Shown: positions 11,901 through 20,376 of the stretch, piece by piece
How positions within the stretch are numbered: position 1 is the first letter of the stretch
Layout of the letters: the number at the start of each line of letters is the position of its first letter
DNA from: Symsagittifera roscoffensis
Taxonomy: Eukaryota; Xenacoelomorpha; Acoela; Convolutidae
Assembly: GCF_963678635.1 (NCBI RefSeq)
Contig: NC_087064.1
Location: 27,382,189-27,446,188, forward strand
Direction: 5' to 3'
Length of the DNA: 64,000 bases
Program-made: the position numbers and the translations under genes
Notes under the pieces: generated by a model
What the model saw: only the letters and a program-made list of their open reading frames with translations
The model's database searches: none
What the model was told of the DNA's origin: nothing

Positions 11901-12125
11901 TTCTGGGAGCATTTCCAATTGCATGAAGCAAAATGAGGCAACTGCTGTACCCATGAATGCAAACAACTTAGGAGAGTATGGCCAAACGGCAGCTTCAACA
12001 GCACATGAGAATTGTCTGAGGTAGATTTCACGCTTGCGTCGTGCTTCCGATTTTTCCCACGCCGCCACTCTTGCAGCATCTTCGAAAGGTATGGCCCGGT
12101 CAACTATTCGATTGACCGACCCCAT
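8940..12125 (-). CDS. CPT1: carnitine O-palmitoyltransferase 1-like (3 exons)
   Basis: This enzyme transfers long-chain acyl groups from CoA to carnitine at the mitochondrial outer membrane, the entry step of fatty-acid oxidation. Exons are 10381-12125 (ATG at 12125), 9991-10270 (acceptor TTTAG|G, donor GACGAG|GTAAAT) and 8940-9185 (acceptor AACAG|GATTGG). The phases agree (2, then 0), giving 756 aa against 773 in human CPT1A. Two hydrophobic segments near residues 50-72 and 78-100 match the CPT1 membrane hairpin. The choline/carnitine acyltransferase core has the catalytic His at about 432 in 'FEHSCFDG' (HxxxDG pattern), then 'GIDRHLFALYV' in exon 2 and 'CPEGYGVFYLEADSTRTKF' in exon 3. The carnitine-binding STS triplet appears as CTS in 'APMCTSCVPP'. 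An acceptor-like TTTCAG at 12162-12167 upstream of the ATG suggests a 5' UTR exon or leader splicing. The isoform cannot be assigned. Confidence 0.93.
9345..9470. repeat. short dispersed repeat in the CPT1 intron
   Basis: 'gaggcgaagctgcttcgcacc' and 'aactagatctatc' followed by an A-rich tail are mirrored at 42,675-42,850 ('gcgaagctaagtttctcacc', 'aactagatctatcg'). Both sit in AT-rich DNA. It looks like a short interspersed repeat, with borders uncertain. Confidence 0.4.
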
Positions 12126-12900
12126 GGCACTTACAGAATAAAATTCTGTTATCAAACTTATCTGAAATTTAAACTTCACGATGAAACTTAACTCAACCGT
12201 ATAGAATTTTTTGTACTTAAAGAAAATCCAAAGATGAGCAGACGTGTAGTTCAGCCCATGGCATACAGCAGATGACTAAGATAAGGTTTTTGATATTTGC
12301 GCATTTCTTCGCTTATACGAACATGCAAAGCTCACACTTATCAAGTGGAATATTGCTCTACTGCTATTGTTTTTTAGCTAAAGATCTACTGAAAACAGTC
12401 AACAATATACAAGTTCACCTGATATGCACCCCACAAACATATAATCAATATATTAATTAAGTATAGTAAAACTATCCATCACCACCTTTCAAAGAGTAAG
12501 ATTGTATTATATAACTACGACGTTACTATTCCTGATGAGACTCAATACACAAATTTGATGGAGCAATTTATGTTTTGCTTCCCCGTTTGACACCATACAA
12601 ACAGCACCCGATTTAATTTACACAAGTTTAACATTGTACACAAATCGTCAACTGTTGTATTACAATACTTAAATATTTTAAAACTTAAAAAGCCACGAAT
12701 TAAACTGCACGTTAGGCTTTTTAACAATTTCAAAGTTTAAATGTTACTTCTCGGTCGATGATATTTTAAAAAATGATTTTGAAGACAATTTCAGACATTT
12801 AAGATTGAGAGCTTATATTTTAAACTTTGATATTAAGAAACTAGGATTAGACCTTTTTTCTTTCCGCTCTTTGTTGTTATACGCTCCTGATCATCCATTC
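12126..12900. other. CPT1-SSR3 intergenic region
   Basis: This AT-rich gap between the CPT1 start and the SSR3 stop, both on the minus strand, shows no supported frame. It should hold the CPT1 promoter or 5' UTR and the SSR3 3' UTR. Confidence 0.5.
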
Positions 12901-13561
12901 TCACTTACTGCTGCTAGTGGAGAGAAGAAAGAGGAGAGATGACGAAGCTAGAGTAGTACCCACAAGATTGTACAATGGAGCCATGTTCTTAAGCACGAAG
13001 AATGAAAACACCAGTACCAATGTCAAGTAGATGATGTTGTTGAAGAACAGGGAAAAACTGACTGCCTGAGCCTCACAGATCTCATTCTTTTTCCAGTGCA
13101 GCAAGTTCTCCCGTTGTTTTTTTGTGAAAGCACCAGCCCCCGACTTGTTTTCATCGACTAGTTTGTTCACTTCTTTGGTCACTTCTCGCTCTATTTTTTG
13201 CGCAACCTTGTGCTTGATCACAAACTTGGTGTTCGTATACGCCTAAGAGAAGGTAAAGAATGTTCAAAAATTATTTAGAGACCCTTTTCAACATGAGTAA
13301 CATTTTCAAATTCTATATTACCTTTGCAATAAGGAAAGCGCTGACAAGAGACACAGCAGTCCATGGAAGGTAACTATTCACGGGATCCATCATGTGGATT
13401 CGCCAATATAGCCACAGAGGAATCACAGCTACAATTAGGGCCATTCCGTAGAACACTACGCCTGATACACCGCTCAAATTCCGACTGAAGTCGTTCAGCA
13501 GAACATCAATTTCATCTGCGTTGTCTGCAGATTGCGATTTTTTCTGAGTTGATCCGCTCAT
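12901..13561 (-). CDS. SSR3: translocon-associated protein subunit gamma (SSR3, 2 exons)
   Basis: TRAP-gamma is the multi-spanning subunit of the TRAP complex, which sits beside the Sec61 channel in the ER membrane. Exon 1 is 13322-13561 (80 codons, ATG at 13561, donor GCAAAG|GTAATA) and exon 2 is 12901-13242 (acceptor TCTTAG|GCGTAT, stop TGA). The intron is 79 bp and phase 0, giving 193 aa against 185 in human. Diagnostic pieces are 'LLNDFSRNLSGVSGVVFYG', 'IPLWLYWRIHMMD', 'FVIKHKVAQK', 'WKKNEICEAQAVSFS' and the terminal 'LLFLLSTSSSK'. Four hydrophobic segments are visible, two in each exon, separated by a charged cytosolic loop as in the family. The reading frame is intact. Confidence 0.95.
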
Positions 13562-13660
13562 TTTGATTCTTTAAGAATAATCAACAAACAAATAATTCAA
13601 AATTACAATAACATCCAGTTTTTTCTAAGTTGATCAGCTCGTTTTGATTCTATAAAGATT
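13541..13660. repeat. partial duplication of the SSR3 start region
   Basis: 'ttttttctgagttgatccgc' with the following 'tcattttgattct' at 13541-13575 recurs about 77 bp further as 'ttttttctaagttgatcagc' with 'tcgttttgattct'. The first copy holds the SSR3 ATG; in the second the start codon is ACG (minus strand). The copy therefore lies in the SSR3 5' UTR or promoter. Confidence 0.6.
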
Positions 13661-13661
13661 C

Positions 13662-13972
13662 TATATATTAGGCTAATTCTATTATCCTAATTGTTGTGAT
13701 AAACTTATTAAATAGTTTCATGTGATATGATACGCTCATAATGGTACGCTTGTAAGAAGAAGGCCCGGTACGGGATTTTAGAGACAAGCTCGTCAAGCAG
13801 CGATACTCTCCCTCTACCCGGACATCCCCGCCGGAACCTCCACCCGTGAAAAACCAGGTTGTAATCGCTTTCATTTCTTTTTGGTTATTTGTTTTTTAAA
13901 TCCATTTCTCTACAATCCATTTTACAACCTATTCTTTCTCTTGTTTTGCCTCTTTTGTACCCTGTTTAGTGA
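13662..13972. other. upstream part of the LINE or spacer
   Basis: A minus frame (13668-13874) has no recognisable domain. On the plus strand a short frame from the ATG at 13741 is Pro/Arg-rich and interrupted. It may be the N-terminal part of the LINE protein that follows, but this is not secure. Confidence 0.3.
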
Positions 13973-14812
13973 ATGTCCATGCCGAAGTACAGGCCGAAGT
14001 GGCTACCCAAGTGGAGCAGGAAACTGTTAATAGGAACCTCAAGGACCAAGTACTGCAGCCCCAAAGATGTCAGAGCCACGGTTCACTCATACAGAGGTGC
14101 AAAGCTAGCCGACCTTGCAGCTACTGTCTCGCGTTACCCCTCGCAGAAACTGAACTGTGTTACTATAGTAGCCGGATTTAATGATAACTCATCTACGGTT
14201 TCAGACTTTACTATGATTGGAGATTTTTAAAAAAATTTAATAATTTATAAGTTTAACCCAAATGTGCTAACTATCCCCAAAACCATCCTCTCTGCAAATA
14301 ATCACTTCAAAAACAGTAAACTTGGTTCTCTAATTAACTCTTTATTTCGCCTTATTAATACGTTTTACCACTCAAGAATCCGAATTATTTCCCTGAATCT
14401 AAACGTTAATTTTAGTGCTAATATGTTTTGTAAAGATGGTATTCATTTTTCTTTTTATGGTAATAAAATTAAGTTTATTGCTCGCTCAGCTAACTTGCAT
14501 ATAATAATCACAAATTTAACCTCCTCGCTGCTAAATTATGGCCGATCAAACGCACTGCCATATTTGCAAACGCCAAATCCGAAAAAGAGGCATATAGTGT
14601 GTCATTTGCACAGCTTACATCCATGTCTCATGTAGCGGGCTACAGACCAGCAAATTCTATTACGATGGGTTCTCCTGCATACAATGCACCCCCGAGAACT
14701 GTGCAAAAAAGCTCAGCTCCACCAACAGACCAAAAAGCACAGCCCCCATCACAACTCAAAAACCAACCAGCACAGCCCCCATCACAACCCAAAACGAAAC
14801 ATCACCGGTAAC
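13973..14812 (+). pseudogene. LINE 5' half: SGNH esterase plus PHD finger (broken)
   Basis: This is the left half of a decayed non-LTR element. The SGNH/GDSL hydrolase blocks are in order: block I-like 'LLIGTSRTKY', block III 'VAGFND', and block V 'CKDGIHFS' with the D-x-x-H pair, interrupted by a TAA at 14228-14230 in the same frame. A C4HC3 PHD finger follows at 14556-14687 in the next frame: CHIC, CVIC, an H before 'VSC', then CIQC, with one in-frame TAG. A Thr/Pro/Gln-rich linker with repeated 'STAPITTQ' ends at 14812 where the giant element enters. Esterase and PHD domains in the first ORF are known from CR1-like LINEs. The frame resumes after the right LTR at 38590, so both pieces belong to one copy. 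Confidence 0.75.
14808..14812. repeat. target-site duplication GTAAC, left
   Basis: GTAAC directly precedes the left LTR and recurs directly after the right LTR (38590-38594). Five bases is the usual target-duplication length for Ty3-like integrases. Taking one copy out rejoins the LINE reading frame as Thr-Ser-Pro-Val-Thr-Glu-Val-Ser-Ser. Confidence 0.7.
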
Positions 14813-15307
14813 TGTAACAGTCGCCTACTTCAGTCACATATGAGGCTTAAGAAAAATAGGCCCTATAACCATTGGCTCAAGAGTCAGGGACACTATCTCT
14901 TGTGTTTATCTACCTCAAGAACGGTCGGAGCCAATTCGGTTCGCTTGCGACATGAGACTAGGACCCGTTACAGCTTAAAGGCTACTACCAAAATATCCCC
15001 CCACTCTAGAAAATAAGAACGTTCCCATACTTAGGTCTCAAGATACCCAAAATACATGAACGCCGTTAAAAACAGGGTCAGAACAATCCGTTAAGTTACT
15101 TTTTATTGGACAGTGGAACTTTGATCCATTTCAGATGGATCAACCTAAAACTCGCCTTATCTCAACATAACAATCATAAAACACACTCAAGAATATTAAA
15201 TTAGGGACTCACATAATGATGCACTCGAGTACAAGGAGTAATTAAATTGGTAAGCAACTCAAGAATTAGATAATATAACTAGATAAGTTTAATACTGGTC
15301 AGTTTTG
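14813..15307 (-). repeat. LTR of the giant element, left copy (495 bp)
   Basis: The 495 bp match 38095-38589 almost base for base; I noticed one difference (tgtttatcta here, tgtttttcta on the right). In element sense the LTR ends in CTGTTACA. Its start is CAAAACTG if the GTAAC target duplication is accepted, or TGTTACC if the canonical TG...CA rule is imposed. No polypurine tract sits on the internal side; 26 bp of LINE sequence is found there instead. Confidence 0.85.
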
Positions 15308-15333
15308 GTAACAGAAGTAAGTTCTGGCTCTAG
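15308..15333. repeat. 26 bp copy of the right-hand LINE flank beside the left LTR
   Basis: GTAACAGAAGTAAGTTCTGG plus CTCTAG is identical to 38590-38615, where it is the host LINE and continues in its reading frame. Here it is followed by unrelated sequence. The left LTR is thus flanked like a solo LTR, with GTAAC on both sides, and the giant element's interior begins only after a secondary junction at 15333/15334. Confidence 0.7.
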
Positions 15334-16146
15334 AATTGGAGTTTTTGTGTGAACCACTGGGACACTCAAGCTGTCCACCTTTCCATTGAAGGTTCACTCT
15401 AGTTTGTTCCGAATAGTTGTTCTCTCTTCTTTTTATTATCTCTTCTCCTATTTCGGGATAAGACAGCTCTACTCGTGTCCTATTTTATATCTGGAAATTG
15501 CGAATAGCAATTTCCTGCTGTTTTTCTTGAGTATTTTCCCGCAATTGTAAACTCGGATGTTCTGATTTTTCACTTTTTGTTTTCAGTTGGTACGAGAAAA
15601 CTGAGCATGACAGGCTCCATTCGAAATTTTGAAAATTAAAACTTCACTCCAAAATTACGTATTTTCGTGTCTCTCAAGGTCAAACTTCCAGACATGACCG
15701 ACTGGCACATACTCCCCGGACTCAAGATCGATGTCTTCATCGCGTGCTGTCTTTGTCAAAGAATCCCCAGAAGCCCGAGTGTCACTCAAATACAGTGCCA
15801 GTGGTCATTTACAGAAGTTTGCAGCAGACTTAAGTTTATCTACCTTCCAAAATTCACGACCATATAAAATTTTCACACTATCGCTAAACAGCAATCAAAA
15901 TCTGCACACACCTGCACCTTATGAATTCCCGCTTTTTAAGCTGGTGATTTAAAATTTCTTTTGTCCTATTCAATCAGGAAATTGTCATGCAGCATTTTGA
16001 TTTATATAATAGATCTAGCATATGAATAACAATATCTTATTTGTTAAAATTTCTTTTTCGTGAACCCAGATTTCATCCGAGTTCACCCTCGAGCCCCCTC
16101 CCTCTCAAGACTCAAGATTCTAGAATTTTCCTTTTAAGCCACTGGC
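15334..16146 (-). other. 3' untranslated end of the giant element
   Basis: These 0.8 kb lie downstream of the last accessory frame in element sense. They have no supported ORF: the plus frames at 15667-15952 lack domains. They contain several CTCAAG/CTTGAG words also seen in the gap at 25.0 kb. There is no polypurine tract at the LTR-side border, in line with the rearranged left end. Confidence 0.5.
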
Positions 16147-16926
16147 TCACCTTGTGTTCTTCGCCCTCGAGGTACCCGATCCAGATACTTTTGACACTGT
16201 GATCTGTTCCAATAAGGCTTCTTCGTCATCGGAGCTGATCACAATCTCCTCCCAAGCCTTCAGCTGTTCATAGGATCGCATCCACTCTCTTTGCTTTTGC
16301 AATCTCTTCGCTTGATTCAGTAAGCTCTTCACCTTCGACTGCCGGTTCAAACAGAAGGAATTGTGAAGACTCAGGCTTACATTCTTCGCCAGGTCCTCCT
16401 CCAGTATTGACTCCCTCGCTCTAGTGTTGTCTCTGGATACTCTACCCACTCTTTTCCACCCCGTCGTGATCGCATTTCGATGGGTCAGCAGAGGTCTCTT
16501 GAAGGCATATGGTCCTATCTCGGCCTGGAATTGTCGATATTCCTTTTGATGTTTCCTCATGTGATCCTTCATCGCTACATATAACCAGGATGTTAACGTC
16601 GCGCGAAACCAAGGAAAGAATCTCAAGCGGCTCCACACGTGTCTGACTTCCATTGGTATGGCGATCACCTTGCATGCTGTCTCGAACAACTCAAGTCTCC
16701 TGCTGTAATCTATCGCGTGAATCGACTCTGCTGTTGGCGTCTTCGATTCTCGATACTTTGCTATGTTTTCTTCCATCCATCGTAGAGCCAGCATTGTGCT
16801 CACCACCAAGATGGTCACTTTTTGTTGATGCTCGGTTAATCCCAACGACCTGATTTCTTCTACATCCCAGATCAGGCAGAGATTGGCTTGACTGGGTACC
16901 ACACTGTCTGCGCCAGACAGTGGCAT
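16147..16926 (-). CDS. giant element accessory ORF, 259 aa, basic, unknown
   Basis: This is the last accessory frame in element sense. I start it at the ATG at 16926; the open frame begins six bases earlier at a TTG. It overlaps the end of the 416 aa frame by 55 bp in another frame. The protein is rich in Arg/Lys and probably helical ('HMRKHQKEYRQFQ', 'LNQAKRLQKQREW'), with an acidic patch near the C-terminus ('SSDDEEALLEQ') and a basic tail. I recognise no family. Nucleic-acid binding is possible from the charge pattern alone. The frame is intact over 780 bp. Confidence 0.6.
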   Translation of the reverse strand: MPLSGADSVVPSQANLCLIWDVEEIRSLGLTEHQQKVTILVVSTMLALRWMEENIAKYRESKTPTAESIHAIDYSRRLELFETACKVIAIPMEVRHVWSRLRFFPWFRATLTSWLYVAMKDHMRKHQKEYRQFQAEIGPYAFKRPLLTHRNAITTGWKRVGRVSRDNTRARESILEEDLAKNVSLSLHNSFCLNRQSKVKSLLNQAKRLQKQREWMRSYEQLKAWEEIVISSDDEEALLEQITVSKVSGSGTSRAKNTR

Positions 16927-18122
16927 GGACAATCCCCGTGTGTGAGGTCGATGCTCTTAAGATGCTCTCCCGAGGCTTCCAGGAGAGGCTCAAGTTCCAT
17001 CATCTTCTCGTGTATCAAGTCGACTTCTCCCAAGTTTGGGGCACCTACCATGGGTTTCCCAATCACGTTTTGTCTCTCGAGGTCACTTGTATTTTCGCTC
17101 TCCAAGCCTAGAAGTTCTTCACCCCAGATTTCACTCAAGTCATCCCTTTGTTCTTTAGGCACTGTTCCTCGGACCTTCCTCAACAGCTTGTGTGAATGAT
17201 GTGACATCCGAGCTAGTCTTACACATTTGGGCACTGAGAAGGCTTTGTCTATCAATACCCTCTGGCTGGACACTTCTACCATCACCATGTGTAATGGATA
17301 GTGGCTGCCACATAGGTTGGCCATCACTGACCCCACTAGGGACTTCGCATTTAGAGGCAGTCCATAGGCTTCGCTCATGGGAAATCCCATCTCCGCTTCG
17401 AGTCCAACCTTCCAACTCTTGATGTGTTTCTGGGTCACTTGCAACACTACGGGCCATGACTCCACGCTCAACGCGGTCACCAAGTGGTGTTCTGGTTCTA
17501 GCCTCTCCAGTGACTGGAGACTACACATTCTTGAGAAGAATCCCAGAGCTGTTGCTAGATTCACCGTGGTACTCGCGTAACACTCAGCCACTATCTGTAT
17601 CTCACTTTTCTCCCTTTCGGTGATATCTTCAAACCAGGTGACTAGGTCTTCTTTCTGGAAAGATTGTATCCTGACGCACGATCGTCCATCACAGGTGTGC
17701 TCGCCATTCCCACACGTCGAGTCAAGACAACTGCCCGGCTCCATCTTCTTTACCGACCCTGTTCCACTCGTCATCTCACTTGACTCCTTCATATGAGGCA
17801 GGATCAGTCTATGTACTATACTCAAGGTCGCTAAATCTTCATCCTCTGTCGGCGCCAATCTCACTCGCTCAGTGACTTCCTCGATCAGGCTCGCATGGGG
17901 ATGTGAACACCAGGAGGGCCTGAGCAATTTCCACACCACTCCCAGATTCGTGGTCAACATGCCGTTCCCGTTACCCATTTTTAGTTCTACTCTTTTACTT
18001 GAGCGTGGCACACTTATTACTCCCGGTGTTCTCTCGAGAATCAAACCTAGGCTAGGTCTCTCTCTTTCCAGAGGGTCTATCTCCATTATCTTCTCTGTCC
18101 AGAACTTCAGCAGCTCCGCCAC
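16872..18122 (-). CDS. giant element accessory ORF, 416 aa, Cys motif, unknown
   Basis: The open frame begins right after a TAG at 18126-18128 and is in the same frame as the preceding 86 aa piece, so the two probably form one protein of about 500 aa cut by a nonsense codon. No ATG is present near the start; the first codon is GTG, and the first ATG gives 'MEIDPLERERPSLG'. A Cys-rich stretch 'CLDSTCGNGEHTCDGRSC' near residues 134-151 could bind metal or be disulfide-bonded. The rest is mixed helical, with His/Cys near the C-terminus ('HGDCPCHCLAQ'). There is no signal peptide and I recognise no family. Confidence 0.55.
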   Translation of the reverse strand: MAELLKFWTEKIMEIDPLERERPSLGLILERTPGVISVPRSSKRVELKMGNGNGMLTTNLGVVWKLLRPSWCSHPHASLIEEVTERVRLAPTEDEDLATLSIVHRLILPHMKESSEMTSGTGSVKKMEPGSCLDSTCGNGEHTCDGRSCVRIQSFQKEDLVTWFEDITEREKSEIQIVAECYASTTVNLATALGFFSRMCSLQSLERLEPEHHLVTALSVESWPVVLQVTQKHIKSWKVGLEAEMGFPMSEAYGLPLNAKSLVGSVMANLCGSHYPLHMVMVEVSSQRVLIDKAFSVPKCVRLARMSHHSHKLLRKVRGTVPKEQRDDLSEIWGEELLGLESENTSDLERQNVIGKPMVGAPNLGEVDLIHEKMMELEPLLEASGEHLKSIDLTHGDCPCHCLAQTVWYPVKPISA

Positions 18123-18125
18123 CTC

Positions 18126-18386
18126 CTAGTTTCTGTGGGCACCTCCAGCTTCTAAGTCTAAGAAAGGGTTGTATGCCATCCCCATCACTCCATTCACATA
18201 CTGATACTCTCCCTTCTTGTTGGGTTTCAAGTACTCTCCTGAAGAAGCCAAGTTACGGTGAACGTCGTGTTTCTCCTCGAACTTCTTGTTGTAGAATCTC
18301 CGTATCTCATCTAACTTCCTGTGGCTCTCTAGAGATTGCCTAGAACCATCCTCTTTTTCTATCCCAGTACTCTGGTACACATTCAA
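18126..18386 (-). pseudogene. N-terminal piece of the 416 aa accessory protein (stop-interrupted)
   Basis: 86 open codons in the same frame as the 416 aa frame and separated from it only by one TAG. The open frame starts at a TTG inside other coding-like sequence, so the true start is unclear. It is charged at first and ends in a Gly/Tyr-containing stretch ('YVNGVMGMAYNPFLD'). Confidence 0.45.
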
Positions 18387-18445
18387 GATGACTGTGGAGA
18401 CTCTCCTTTCCAGCGTCTTGCTTCCAATTGCTCTCTGGTGACATG

Positions 18446-19336
18446 CTAAGGATCATCAGTCATCATCGACATTGTCCATCTCAAGAAACAGGTAGCATCT
18501 TTCCTCCTTGCCAGACTCAAGCCTGAGTTGTCCCTAGCAACGTGCTGCATCAGCATTCGATATACCTCTAGATTCTTGCCTCCCAACTTCAACTTGTCGT
18601 ACGAAGTCAGTGTCTCTAACTCTATCCCCAACAGGCTCCACGCGAACATCAGTTGTCCTGCCGTCCTAATAAAGGGATTCGCCATCAACGGTGATGCCAA
18701 TGAGGATGTTCTCATCGCTTCTTCAAAATGATCTTTTAACAAGTTCTGCCAAGTTCTCTTCAGTTGGCTCCCCAATTCTAATTTATTGATACCAGCCTTT
18801 TGCTGGGTAGCCCAGTTGCGTCGTTTGCGTGACACTCCACTGTCGAGCTTCTTCAGGCAGTCTTCCAATACCTGCAATATTTCCAGGGCCACCCACCACG
18901 GTCGGGCGGTGTTCCTCGTTTTATTTTTCTCAAGAGGATCGTTAGTCACTTGCTTCCCGGTAGCCTGGTGTTCATGTGAGACCCATTCTTTGCCGACGTC
19001 CACTTCCCAGGTCTGCCCGCTCGTCGAACCTCGCTTCAGTTTTATCCTCTGAGGCTTGAAGTCTTCTTCCGTTGTTGAGCTGGTGGGGATCTCCATCACC
19101 TTTTCTACGTCGAGCAGTTTCCTCGGCTCGTGGCTACTCTTGTAGGCTGCTGTCTTCCATCGTGCCAGAACCATGGGGGCCGTCTCTCTCAAGTTTTCCT
19201 CCGAGACCGCATCCGCTGTAGGACTGCCCACTCCCTCCACGTCTCTCTTCCTCTTGCGAGACCTCACGTCTTTACTCGGGGGCGTTGTCGTTATCATCAC
19301 TGATTCGACTTCCTTGTCTCCGTCCAACCCTTCCAA
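18446..19336 (-). CDS. giant element accessory ORF, 296 aa, unknown
   Basis: It overlaps the end of the 353 aa frame by 40 bp in a different frame, so it may be translated by frameshift or reinitiation; the first codon of the open frame is TTG. The N-terminal third is charged with a basic cluster 'SRKRKRD' that could be a nuclear localisation signal. The C-terminal half is helical ('WVALEILQVLEDCLKKLD', 'MFAWSLLGIELETLTSYDK'). It ends in TAG. No family recognised. Confidence 0.5.
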   Translation of the reverse strand: MEGLDGDKEVESVMITTTPPSKDVRSRKRKRDVEGVGSPTADAVSEENLRETAPMVLARWKTAAYKSSHEPRKLLDVEKVMEIPTSSTTEEDFKPQRIKLKRGSTSGQTWEVDVGKEWVSHEHQATGKQVTNDPLEKNKTRNTARPWWVALEILQVLEDCLKKLDSGVSRKRRNWATQQKAGINKLELGSQLKRTWQNLLKDHFEEAMRTSSLASPLMANPFIRTAGQLMFAWSLLGIELETLTSYDKLKLGGKNLEVYRMLMQHVARDNSGLSLARRKDATCFLRWTMSMMTDDP

Positions 19337-20358
19337 CTCTTGCCTCCCCCTGCTCGAGCCTTAAGGATATTAGTACTTTTAATTATAATACTAGTTCCGA
19401 TCTTATCCCCCCTTACATGTTCAATTATTTTATTGTCAGTTTTTTGTTTCGGAGTAGAGCTGTCTTTACATCTGTCTTCTCTTGTCTTTCGTGGTGCCTT
19501 CCTCAACTCGACCATCTTGCTCAGCAGCTCTCCTCTAGCTTTCTCCTCCAGACCTGTCCCCATCAGGATAGGTTCTCCGAACTTCACCACCGTGTCCCAC
19601 AGCTCCTTCTTAAAATCGTCCAATGTGGTGTCGTCGTCCACTTCTCGATTAAAATCGCTCAAGAATCTTCGCCAAGCATCCGCATCCAGAGTGCCTAGGA
19701 AGGCATCCCTGTTTCCCTCGAAGGTGTTCCTCTCCCTTTTCTCCGCACTCAGGAAGATCATTCCCATGTTGGGATTCTCGCTCGTCAGTGGCAACTCTAG
19801 GTTCTTGCGGGGAGATGAGGTCAAAGGTGGCGTGGGGGTGTCTGCCCAATTTTCTCCACTCAGATCTTTCAACAGTTCTTGCGTGGTGAACTCTTCCTCC
19901 GATGGCTTCTGCTCCGGTGTATTTCCCACCTCCATATCCTCTCCTGCCTCACTGAGAGTCTCATCTATGCTCTCCTCCCCCGATTCTGCCTCTCTTCTCT
20001 CAAGAATCCTTCTGAATCGATCTTCTACGGGACCACTCCTTTTATCCCCAGGGGTGTCCACTGATAGGGGTGATGGTGTCGCTGGACCCGTTTCCTTATA
20101 CTCTGTCAGAGCCACATGCAATGGGCCTGCTGCATCCAGCTCCTTTCCCTCCTGTCTCCTTTCCACCTGCTCTAGTCCGTAAGGTGCCCGGTATTTCCTT
20201 GTGGCAAACAGCATATCGTCTGCTTTCAGTGCGATATGCCCTTCATTCACTATCATCCTGCCATCGTCCCACACCGGCAACTTGTTCTCTAGACCTGCCC
20301 GCTCAAGTGTTCTCAAGGCATCTCGTACCTCGAACTTCGGGGGCATCGACCCTCTCAT
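19297..20358 (-). CDS. giant element accessory ORF, 353 aa, acidic, unknown
   Basis: The ATG at 20358 lies 18 bp after the stop of the 488 aa frame and in the same frame, separated by a TGA. The protein starts with a compact region ('RDALRTLERAGLENKLPVWD'), then has a long acidic, Ser/Pro/Glu-rich middle, and a helical segment 'LDADAWRRFLSDFNREVDDD' followed by a basic tail. An acidic disordered protein of this kind next to the 488 aa frame could be its partner, but no family is recognised and this is only inference. Confidence 0.55.
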   Translation of the reverse strand: MRGSMPPKFEVRDALRTLERAGLENKLPVWDDGRMIVNEGHIALKADDMLFATRKYRAPYGLEQVERRQEGKELDAAGPLHVALTEYKETGPATPSPLSVDTPGDKRSGPVEDRFRRILERREAESGEESIDETLSEAGEDMEVGNTPEQKPSEEEFTTQELLKDLSGENWADTPTPPLTSSPRKNLELPLTSENPNMGMIFLSAEKRERNTFEGNRDAFLGTLDADAWRRFLSDFNREVDDDTTLDDFKKELWDTVVKFGEPILMGTGLEEKARGELLSKMVELRKAPRKTREDRCKDSSTPKQKTDNKIIEHVRGDKIGTSIIIKSTNILKARAGGGKSWKGWTETRKSNQ

Positions 20359-20376
20359 TTTCTTGGCTTGAGTTGT

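Noticed and set aside
13859-13970. GT-AG intron (CAG|GTTGTA ... TTTAG|TGA) joining a Pro-rich exon to the SGNH frame
   Set aside because: The joined frame reads TGA at once, so splicing there would not make the SGNH protein.
15313-15313. LTR end at ...GGTAACA to satisfy TG...CA termini (15313 and 38595)
   Set aside because: It leaves no target duplication, whereas ending at 15307/38589 gives GTAAC on both sides and restores the LINE frame. The choice affects only six bases and is not certain.
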